Shown here: positions 28,601-40,600 of the stretch, one piece after another
Layout of the letters: each line of letters starts with the position of its first letter
How positions within the stretch are numbered: the stretch's first letter is position 1
Source of the DNA: Ostrinia nubilalis
Lineage: Eukaryota > Arthropoda > Insecta > Lepidoptera > Crambidae
NCBI RefSeq assembly: GCF_963855985.1
Contig: NC_087119.1
Location: 5,372,001-5,436,000 of the forward strand
DNA: 64,000 nucleotides
Direction of reading: 5' to 3'
Position numbers and translations under genes: made by a program
The notes under the pieces: generated by a model
Databases searched by the model: none
The model's input: the letters and a program-made list of their open reading frames with translations, nothing else
Told to the model about the DNA's origin: nothing

Positions 28601-31600
28601 TAATACATACTCGTATACATGGATGATTGTGTTATACTTTCATTATAATACTTAGTGGAATTACTGCTTTCAAAACGTGAATTAGAACTGGCCCCATAGC
28701 AGACATTTTCCTACATCTAAAGGCCTTTTAAAATATATATTGGTTATGGCTATTGGAGCGGGTACCACTTTCCATACATTTGTGCCCATCATCCTTTCAC
28801 GCAGCCACGCGGGGGAAGCCGCTGGCAAAAGCTATAGGCTATAATTTATGACGCTCTGTCACAATCTAAATTTCACGCGGGTGAAGACGCGGGCAAAGGC
28901 TAGTAGTCTATAAATTTATGACGACCTGTGACAAACTAAATTTCACGCGAGTGAAGCCACGGGCAAAGCTAGTATTAAATAAAGTACTGACCCCACTTCT
29001 CCTGTTGATTATTGCGAGATCGCCCTGCGTCCTGGTTTCGCCACTCCTCGCCCTCCTCTCGCGCCTGCCTCCAATTAGTTGTTTGCCCCTGGCGCTTGCT
29101 AAAACATCAGTTGATGCATTAATACGACCCACGGTCCCCATAATAATATTATCGATGTTGCATGAAAACTTTGTACCAAGCATCAAATTGATGCATTAAA
29201 ACTTATTAATATTATCGATGTTCCATTAAAGCTTTGCACTAACAGACTGACCTATAAAATATACGACACTGACCTATAAAATATAACTATAGCTATTGCA
29301 AATCACATACACCCCACACTTGGGGTGAGCCTAAACCCTGGAATAGGCCCCATTATACTTCAAAGGGTTTGTTACACTAAATGTAATAACGTACTTAATT
29401 AAGACAGAATATACAACGTGTTAGTGAAAAAGCGCAAAACCTCAGATATCCCAACTTATTATTATTATAAAAAAAATATGTAAATTATTACAATTAATTT
29501 TCGCGGATTATTTACGAAGATATTCATTCTTTTTGTTTTCGCCCTGCGCACGAGTTATCTCTTTTTACGCATTTCTGGCAACGTATTGACCTTTCACACG
29601 CTGATTGCAAGGCATGCACGCCTATGAGTAGGTTAGTAGTTAACGTAGATAGTTCATTCACCTATGATAATAGAGTTAATTAACGATTAAAATTAACATA
29701 TTTTTTTGGTTAAAATTTGACCCTAATTTTTTATTAGTGGAATCGATTCTACTCTCGATTCCGAACAAACCAATTTCAGGTTTTGCGCTTTTTCATTAAC
29801 ACGTTGTAGAAAGTTAAAAAAGAAATGGACAGAGTAATATTTTTATTAGACAGTTACCTATTTACTTGGTGGTAATATTTTTTCATACTAAGTAGAGACA
29901 GAACTGAGGATACCCGTACGAAACAGTAAAGACCAATGACATAACACTTCCAAGCTGGACTTGTTCTTGTGGATTTGTTCCGAGCGATCTTAGGAACTGA
30001 ATGACTAAAAGAGTATAAAGGAGATAATTTAAAATGGTCCCATTTTAAAAGTAGTATTATACGTGTTAGTCCAGTAGAATTAGCTTTTAAATCGGAAATA
30101 ATTCCTACAAAAGATTTTATTGTTTTAATGGCTTCATTGGTTGCCCATTAAGACTCTCCTAAGTTTTCGACTTCGACGGAGTTGTGCTTAAGTGGTGGGG
30201 GCCCCCGAAAGAGGCATTTTTTCGGTTTTCCGGTTATACCGCGTAAAGGACTTACCCTATCAAAAAGTGGTCTTCATGACGGTTGAAGGGCACTTAATCC
30301 TGCATTGAATAAGACCAAATTCATATGTTTTGGACAAACCGTTCTCGAGCTAATGTTCGGCAAAGTAGAAAATATACGTATAATTAATGACCCTCTCCAC
30401 GTCCAATGGTTTGTTACCCACAGGCTTCCAAGTCTTGAAAAGGGCCACCTCAACCAGTGTAACCCTATCAAGGCTTACGAGCTTGATGCGCCTATCCTTG
30501 TTCGTCCCAGCCGTTCCTTAACTGCGGTTGCTGCACCTCTTCCTGGCACTCACCTGAACGACTCTGTGTTACCTACTGTGGCTGCCCCTCTTCCTTGTAT
30601 CCTCCTGCATGACTACGTTGCCTAGCCGTATGGCTGGTCTAAGGTTCGACGCCAAAAATCAACAACAACAAGTTCATATTAAAACGCTGAAGAGTTTTTT
30701 GTTTGTTTGTTTGAACGCGCTAATCTTAAGAATTACTAGTTTGATTGAAATCATTATTTTTGTGTTGAATAGCTCATACATTGAGGAAGGCTATAGGATA
30801 TATACAATCACTCTACGACTAATAGAGGCGAAGCAGTAAAGAAAAATGTCGCAAGCACGGAAAATAGTATTTAAACTATTTTCACGCGTACAAAGTTGAT
30901 TTTGTGGCGTCGAACCTTGGACCAGGCATATAGCTAAGCAATGCAATCGTACAGGAGGGTACAAGGAAGAGAGGCAGCCACATTAGGTAACACAGAGTCG
31001 TTCAGGAGAGTGTCAGGAAGAGGTGCAGCAACCGCAGTTAAGGAACGGCTGGGACGAACAAGGATAAGCGAATCAAACTCGTGAGCCTTGTTAGGGTTAC
31101 ACTGATTAAGGCGACCCTTTACAAGGCTTGGAAGCATGTGGGTAACAAGCCATTGGACGTGGAGAGGGTCATTAATTATACGTATATTTTCTACTTTGCC
31201 GAACTTTAGCGCGAGAACGGTTTGTCCAAAACACATGAATTTGGTCTTATTCAATGCAGGATTAAGTGCCCTTTAACCGTCATGAAGACCACTTTTCGAT
31301 AGGGTAAGTCCTTTACGCGGTATAACCGGAAAACCGATAAAACGCCGCTTTCGGGGCCCCACCACTTAAGCACAACTCCGTCGAAGTCGAAAACTTAGGA
31401 GAGTCTTAATGGGCAACCAATGAAGCCATTAAAGCAAAAAAATCTTTTGTAGGAATTATTTCCGATTTAATCAATTTTTGTGTTTAATTCTACTGGCCTA
31501 TGTCCCAAAATTCAAAGATAAGCCGGAGCCGGATAGGGTGGACTTGGTCATCGTGACTACTTTAGAAAAATCAGAGAAAAAATATTTTGATTCATGTGTA

Positions 31601-34600
31601 AAAACTGCAAGCATTCTGCGGGTTTTATGAGTTGTGGTAGACAGCATTATAGAATTTATAAACAGATACATACAATAGTCATACGATTCTTAAACTCGGA
31701 ACAAAACACAGGGGGGTGATTCTATACTTTGCTCGTAAGTATAGATTGTCGGCATCGAATTGAAGCGCTGGACGCAGGCCGCTACCAATCGATCAACATG
31801 GAAAGCATTGCGGGAGGCCTATGTACATCAGTGGACGTCCTAATGGCTGAAATGATGATGATGATGATAGATTGTCGGAATACTGCATGAGGAATTAGTA
31901 GCTTACCTTCTAAACATTTTGCTGGGCGTCCATTCCGCCTGCTCGCCCGTGGTTCTGTTCTGTGAAGTGCTCGGGCTGTTGCCGCTCCACGATGCCCGAG
32001 GGCTGGGCGATGAGTCGTCGTCGGCAGCTGCATTGAACCCAGGCATTCTGGGAAGACCGTGCCCGTGGCCGTGAGGCCGCGCGCATGCCCTACAAACAGC
32101 ACAAATAACTTACTATAACTTGAATCCTCGCAATTAAATAAATGTCTTTATTGCAAGAAAAAAGTGTTACAATTTTGAGTAAAATCTTCTATCTTCCAAA
32201 ATAGGCGTTTGCCTGTAGTATGGACGACCATGAGGGCACATGATAGGGCAGCCCAGCGTAGCCCTCTTATTGCGGACTAAAGGAATTTTGTCGTAGTTAC
32301 CGTAGCCGAAAGCGGCTTGAGAGTATAGTAGTATTAAAAACAAAGTCAACTCTACAAAACGATTTGCAATGGTTATCATGATACCAGATATATTAAACAG
32401 GCGGTTATTTAAGGGCCTTTAATTCATCGAATTTTATCGACATAACCCCTACTAACTAGATAACTCGAATTTTTCAGCAAGACATCTTATTGCAAAATTG
32501 TAACTGATTTTTTTTCTGACAGTTAATAACACTGCACAACAAAATTGCAACTTTTGGCTGATGATTGACTTTCATTACATGATATTTACTAATTTGACGT
32601 CGCTGATTCTGAATCTGCCGTCCATTTTTTCGTAGCAGCTCTTGTTTACGTGTTATAGCTTTCACTCAAAAATTGCTAAATTTCAGTCTTAATTCGCCGA
32701 CAGTTCAAAAAATACTATGTTTTCTTTGTATAATTTAATATGATAGCCTTAAGAAGTGTTTGTGTGAATGATCTAAACCAATTTTGTTTCATTTGCGGAG
32801 AGGATATGTTTAAATAATCCGTTTAAATGTGACAAAGTTCGTAAAATTGGCTTACAAAAATTAGTTTGGGGACCCAGTGGAAATGAAAGATAAGCCTTGA
32901 ATTCCGCAAAAGGCGTGGAAAAAATGCGTTGAGTTTTTACGTTTATAAACAAATAAGAATGTGTAGATTTAGGTACGAATCCGCTATGATCTGAAAGGAA
33001 CCCTTGAACCATCGCGACGACTGTTATTTTTATTTTTGAACAGAAATGGTATTAACCAAAAAATATTGAACTAAATGGTAATTCCTTGCATACGTTTGGC
33101 ATGTAGACGTCTTTTCAACCCTAAGAAGTCACCTGAACCTCATGTTGATACTACACATGAGGATTTTGAGGCGAAAACTGTCAGTGTGGTAGAGACTTTG
33201 AATGTGACCCGAAATTTTCAAAACCATGTAGCCAAGATGGTTTAAACGATCGTTTTAGAGATTTAGGATCTTCAAGTCTTCCGAAAAGATATGGAATGAG
33301 TTATTTTGGCATTTTAATTATTTTTTTTGGAAAATCCGAAAAAATATTACTATTCTTACAAATCGAACAACGTATGAGTCACTTACAAACATGTTTTTTT
33401 GAATTACACTCTCTTCGCAATCACCTGAACAATTTTATCACAACTCTTGAGGATCTAAGTGAAGAACATGGCGAGCAAATCCACCAGGGCCTTCGTACGA
33501 TAGAGGGACGCTATCAGGGCCACTGGAATGCACACATGATGGCTGACTGCTGTTGAATCATTCAGAAGAGCTGTCTGCCTTCAGCATCAGCAAGGAAGTC
33601 AAATAAAAGAAAGTTTTTTAAATATAACAACTTCATAAAATAGGATCATCTCTAAAAAAAGAGTGTTTTTTTACAAAAAGACCCAAGTGTCATATTTTTT
33701 TAACCAGAGCTGATACAGACATTTCAATCACAGATTTGAAATCGTCATTAAAAATTGGACTAATATCATGTAACATAACCCAATCATCAGAAATGCTGTT
33801 GTGCAGTGTAATTTTTGTTTACCTTCCCATTGAAGTCTGTCGGACAAAAGGGAGTCTGGGCCTCCCCCGTCCATCGTTAGGACTCATCCCCCGGCCCATG
33901 CCTCTTCCCATGTTGTTGAACCTCTCCCCTGGTGACCCCACTCCTATGGGAGGACCGCTTCTCATATTTTCTCTCTGTGAACAAATCGTTGTGGTGTCAG
34001 AGAAACACGCAAGTGCAAATGCAATTTATCTGAATGCCAACATCAACATCTTATCGCAGAACTACATGAACGACTCGCGACGTACAAAATAGCGTACTTA
34101 CTACCTGTGTATAGACTAAGAGCTAGTGAACGCCAGACCTACGTTATTTTATAAAGGCTGAAAGTTTGTCAGCACATGCTCCCAACATAGCTAAGAACCA
34201 TGGCCAGACATGAAGTTTGGGTCATGGTGGCTTTGGCAGACAGACGGTATTAAAGGTGTGTAAAAAACCAACTTAATTACGTCAAAGTATAAAGGCTGAT
34301 TTTTTGATATTTCCTTCAAAATGTTATTAGAAATGACGTCATTAATTGACAGACACCTACCATGGTGGCAGCCCTTAGCCAGACACCTTAAAGTTCATGA
34401 AAATGTAGTCCTACTTACGTCATACTATAAAAGCTGATATTTACATAAAATATTTGAACTATCATTTGATGAAGTTTCCTCATCAGCCAGACACTTCTGA
34501 TGGTTCCTTCGCCTTGCCAGACAGCTTTTAGGGTGGCTGAAAGTGCGAACGCGAGGCACTATAAATATTGTTTTTTGTACTTTTTCTTAAGTTACTCAAG

Positions 34601-37600
34601 TATTTGAGTCTGTAAATCATCATCTCATGTTGATGAGCTGATGATGGAAGGTAAGTACAACTCCTTAAGGCTTAGGTAATCCCTAATTTTAAAGTGATTA
34701 CCTTTGAAAGTTGCCTAGAGTAAAGTTCTTAGCAACATTATCATTACCTATGTTATTGCTAATGTTGCTAAGAACTTTACTCTAGGCGTTTAGCAAATAT
34801 TTTGAAGATAAAATTTGTGGCACCACATTTTCCGTGTATATAAATTCTAGTGAGGATTTGGGGGTCCTAATTCAATATAGAATTATTATAGTATTATTTG
34901 ATACTATAAATTTGATTGTACTATGCATAGTAATAGATATATCGTGATGGTTTCGCTGGAAGGATACTCTGCAGCGCAACCACTTTCAATAACAAAATAC
35001 GGCGTATCTTGTGACATGTTTTTTTTTTAAATAGGACTAGAATTTTATAGACCTTTCAAAGATTTATTTTAGAAACTTACACTAGTTAAATCAAAAGTAG
35101 TTCCGCCGGGGAGCATGACGTGAATTATCCTACAACTCCTAAGCGTTAAGGAGTTGTATCTTCCATCAACATGGGATGATGACTAAAGCTGATGCAAACA
35201 CCCAAATAACATTAGAAACTATACTTATATATACTGGTTAAAGAATGAGGATCAGTACTGTTGTAGAAAATTCAATAAAACTAGTATCTACGTTAATCTT
35301 TAAGACATAAGAAAGATATATCTTTTTGAATTATCCAAATCGGACCATTACTTACGAAGATATTAAGTAATAAACATAGACCGTTTTTGCCGCTAAAAGT
35401 CAACGTACGCAGGGCCGCGTGACGTCATTATATCCGAATCGAGCGCAGCCGGCGTACTATTGGGATGGAAAATATTTTTTTCCAGCTAAACCATTAGTTT
35501 TAGAAAAAAACTTTTAATAACATTTATTCATCAAAATAAAGTAACCTATCGACCAGTAATTTAAAAAAATAAAAATTGTGAAAATTAAGTATCGCTATGT
35601 CCAAAAACCACATTTTCATAGGATTCGATGCAATGCGGAGACGCGGTTGGGGTGAGTGTAACTTAATGATTGTTTGTACTGAACATAATAATACATAATA
35701 TGATGCTAATACCCAGTTTCTGGCCTGGGTGGGGGGGGGGGATAAGTCATACCCAGCTTATAGCCTAGGGGGAGGGGCAAGCCTTACCCAGCTTCTGGCC
35801 TTGGTGGGAGGGGGGGAGAGGCAAGTCATGCCCAGTTTCTGGCCGGGGTAAGTCATACCCAGCTTCTGGCCGAGGGGGAGTCATACCTAGCTTATGCTTA
35901 TGGACTGGGGGAAGGGGCTAGCCTTTATACCCAGCTTCTGGCCTGGGGGAGGGCGGGGGGTCAAGTCATAACCAGTTTCTATGGGCTGTGGGGAGGGGCT
36001 AGCCTTACCCAGTTTCTAGCCTGGGGGAGGGGGGGTATGTAATACCCAGCTTCTGGCCTAGGGGGAGTCATACCCAGCTTATGCTTATTTGCTAGGGGGG
36101 AGGAACTAGCCTTACCCAGCTTCTGGCCTGGGGGATGGGGGAGGGGGTCAAGTCATAACCAGTTTCTATGGGCTGGGGGGAGGGGCTAGCCTTTACCCAG
36201 TTTCTGGCCTGGGGGGGGGGGGGGGGGGTCAAGTCATAACCAGTTTCTATGGGCTGGGGGAGGGGGGGGCTAGCCTTACCCAGCTTCTGGCCTGGGGGGA
36301 GGGGGGGGGGTAAAGTCATACCCAGTTTCTGGCCTGGGGGGGGGGGTAAATCATACCCAACTTCTGGCCGAGGGGGAAGTCATGCCCAGCTTATGACCTA
36401 GGGAGAGGAGGGGGGCGGGGGAGTCATACCCAGCTTCTAGGCTAAGATTAAATAGATTTCCAGGAGGGAGCAGCTGTCCTTTCCTGCAGCAGCTGGTCCG
36501 CCCATGGGAACGGCGAATAGATAGGTAGGTACGTAGGTTTAACTCAGAAAAACTAAATAACAGGTAGGTATTGCGTGTACATCGAAATGATCTGCATAGA
36601 AATGTCTTGTAGCCTAGGAAGAGTGTATCTGCCTCAGCTATACCTTATTGTTAGAAGTAAAATTAAAAAGAAAAATTAATACTTATACATTTTTATATTT
36701 TACTTGGAAGAAGATATGACTCTAACAACACTTATGAACACTTTATTTGAATAAATCGCCAAATATACCACCGCGGAGACCCCAATCGCGTCTCTGCGTT
36801 CCATTGAATCGTATGAGCGTATGGATTTTTTGCGTTATTTTTCACAATTTCTATTTTTAAAATTACCTATCGATAGCTTACTTTATTCTGATGAATATAT
36901 GTCATTACAAGTTTTTCTCTCAAACTGATAGTTTGGCTAGAAAAAAATATTTTCTATCCACGCAGTACGCCGGCAGCGTTCGGATCGGATACAATGACGT
37001 CAACGGTCCCGCGCCGGGCGGTCAGTGAACTTTTTTAGTAATTTGGCCATAACTTCGTCAATTTTTGTCGTAGAACAAAAATTTTTGGACTGTGTATTAA
37101 GGATTTCTTAGCCCTATAAATCTGCATTCACAGCTAAAAATCGAAATGATCCTCATTGTCCTCCAACTCCTAAGCCTCAAGGAGTTGTGCTTACCTTCCA
37201 TCATCAGCTCATCAACATGAGATGATGATTTACAGACTCAAATACTTGAGTAACTTAAGAAAAAGTACAAAAAACAATATTTATAGTGCCTCGCGTTCGC
37301 ACTTTCAGCCACCCTAAAAGCTGTCTGGCAAGGCGAAGGAACCATCAGAAGTGTCTGGCTGATGAGGAAACTTCATCAAATGATAGTTCAAATATTTTAT
37401 GTAAATATCAGCTTTTATAGTATGACGTAAGTAGGACTACATTTTCATGAACTTTAAGGTGTCTGGCTAAGGGCTGCCACCATGGTAGGTGTCTGTCAAT
37501 TAATGACGTCATTTCTAATAACATTTTGAAGGAAATATCAAAAAATCATACTTTGACGTAATTAAGTTGGTTTTTTACACACCTTTAGTACCGTCTGTCT

Positions 37601-40600
37601 GCCAAAGCCACCATGACCCAAACTTCATGTTTGGCCATGGTTCTTAGCTATGTTGGGAGCATGTGCTGACAAACTTTCAGCCTTTATAAAATAACGTAGG
37701 TCTGGCGTTCACTAGCTCTTAGTCTAGTACTTAATAAAGTGAAACACTTTTTAAAGTGAAACACATTACTTAAAAAATTTGGCATGTAGGTAGATGTTAT
37801 GACGTAGGCATCCAATAAGAAAGGATTTTACGAAACTCCACCCCTAAGGAGGTAAAATGGGATTCACGCGTACGAAGTCGCGGGCGGCCGCTAGTTTATT
37901 ATAAGCATACTATAACTGTATTCTTACCATATCGTCTTCAAACGTGTTATTTAGCGCGAACGGTGGCTTTCCTCTCGGCTGGTACAGCATATCAATATAT
38001 TTTAATTCAGGCGGTGCATCCGATGTGCGATCATACAACGCTAGCATTTCTTCTCTGCCATATCTGTCAACAAAAAAATATATTATGATAATTTCAAGGT
38101 AACAGTATCTAAATCTATACACGTTATACTCATTATCACCGATATTAGATTCTGTATGTGAACGAATTAAACACAACACACAATCCAGCGACTAATTCAC
38201 AAGATATTAATATTTAATATAATATTATAAATGCAAAAGTTTGGATGTCTGGATGTCTGGATGTCATGATGTCTGGATGTTTGTTACTGAACGGATTTTG
38301 TTGAAACTTTACAGTATTATTGTTTATAACCTAGATTAACATATAGGCTATAATTTATGACGATCTGTGACAAACTAAATTTCACGGGGGTGAAGCCGCG
38401 GGCAAAAGCTATATTCTTTGCATTTTGCATTCCTGTTTTTTTATACAACTAAAACAATAGAAAGCGGTGTACGTCAAAGTCAAAACGAATAAACTCGCCC
38501 CTTCGACGGACTCCCTCGGCTTTTAAGAGCCATTTCACAAAAATATTCCGCGCGAATTTAGGTAAAAGCTGTCAATGCAACGTCAAAAGAGTAAAAAGAA
38601 CGCTGAAATGGACAAAAAAATCTTGAGCCGTGACCGTATTAAGACTTGATTTAAGTTATTAATTTTAAGGTAGAATGAGGTATTCAAACTTGATTAATTA
38701 ATTTAAATTTTTAATAGAGTTTGTTAAGTCTTTTATATTTCGATTCATAATGAAACACGAATAGGTATAATATGTAAAATATATTAAGTACAAAATAAAG
38801 ACAGTCACATAGTGAAAAATAAATCTGCCCCCTTACAGCTCCATCATCGGACCCTGGATACGAATAATGAAACACGAATAGGTATAATATGTAAAATATA
38901 TTAAGTACAAAATAAAGACATTCACATAGTGAAAAAAAAATCTGCCCCCTTACAGCTCCATCATCGGACCCTGGATACGAAATATTCGTCAAGGCGAATC
39001 ACACAAGCCCAAACTCCATATGGTTCTATTGTTTTGTTACGGAGGTGGCCATTGCATCTCCTCCAGATCCATTATCAGACAGAGCTAAGAAATAAATAAA
39101 TAAATATTATTATAAGTAAACAAATAACTAAAATAATTCATCTTACTATCTTACTTTTTACTAGTCTTACTAATATTATAAATACGAAAGTTTGTGTGGA
39201 TGTCTGGATGTTTGTTACACTTTCACGCAAAAACTACTGAACAGATTTTGATGAAACTTTACAGTACAGTACAGCAGTACTAGGCAGTCTGTGTTCAACT
39301 ATCACTCGGGTCGGACGTTCCTATCGCAAGACCTTTGGTTCACTCAGTTCCGATACGACTCTAGTGCTGTGTGTAATTATTTTCGTTAATACACTGAGTT
39401 TATTAATTTCTACGAGTGGATTTCATTTTGCCTGAGACCTACGCCATGAACCCTGAACCAGAAGACCCTGTCGCCAGCGACAGCGACGCTCATCCATCCC
39501 TGGCGTCGACCAGAATAACAATGTATAGGCTATAATTTATGACGATCTGTGACAAACTAAATTTCAAGCGGGTGAAGCCGCGGGCAATACTACATATTTC
39601 ATACTAGCTTTTTGCCCGCGACTTCTTCTGCGATGAAGTGGAAAATGGTTCTAAAAGAATTAAAATATTCTAAGAAAATTAATTTTGTTAAATGATTATA
39701 TTTTTTGATATAAAATCTACACATCATTATGTTTAAATATTTGAATACTTACAAAATTATGAGATCTTTCTAAAACAAAATTAAAACACTACACCTGCCG
39801 CAGATTTCTTTGTAAACAATGTTTTTTTGTTTTTCCTTCAGGTGCTAAAATCACCAGGCTATTGTGTGCGCATACTCTGGAGTATTCCACATACAACTGG
39901 TCGTCGGAGAAGCATAGATTTCCATTAAGTCTACTCCCGCTACCATATGGAACTCCGCTAAAACTCGTGAGGGCGCCAACACTTGCTTTTGTATCGAAAA
40001 TTAGTATGAGCAGCTGCGCACGCGGTTGCCCGTTGCAGGCTCTATGCAACCACACTATTTTATACCGGGGTCCCTAAGCATGAGATGGGAAACTGCACTC
40101 TCTTGAATTCTCTTGAATTTGATGGTGTTAGGGGAATCCTAGGAATGAATTTCCAATGGAATCTCCTAATCAATATTGCGAAATTGCGAGTTGCAATGCA
40201 ATGTTACGTTTTCACTTGTTATTTTATTGTAATCTGACCTTGATTTTTCAAACACGTGTCAAAATAAAAAATAATAATTTAAATCAAAAGTACTAAGGAA
40301 TATTTAATTGATATCAACTTAGAAACAAGCACAGATCACAGAAACTAAAGGGAAATGTGACAAGGGACAAATTGGAACATATTGCTTGTGAAAGCAATGA
40401 TGACAGTAGCGACGTCATTATGTAAACAGTTTATATTGCTTGCATAGTACTAAAGATTATTCGAACGTTGAATACTGATACCGCAATGGATAATGAGCAC
40501 ATAATTTGATTTCTTTGTGTGTGTGAATTTCTAATACGACACTGAGTTTCGAACTCAGCGCATTACTTAGCATCTCTCTATATTTCTATGGAACCAAGTT

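Larger units (their letters stand above)
34114..37724. mobile_element. 3.6 kb foldback element with minisatellite loop
   Basis: Outer arms 34114-34672 and 37163-37724 are near-identical inverted copies starting GACTAAGAGCTAGTGAACGC; TA flanks both ends (34112-34113, 37725-37726). A second inverted pair (about 35400-35660 and 36770-37010) continues the fold. The centre is the G-rich minisatellite 35710-36441. No transposase frame is seen. Confidence 0.7.

Noticed and set aside
36092..36319. Pro-rich open frame on the minus strand
   Set aside because: Translation of the minisatellite; units are not multiples of three throughout.
35710..36441. CRISPR-like array
   Set aside because: Repeats and spacers are both repetitive and G-rich, and the genome is an insect; it is a minisatellite.
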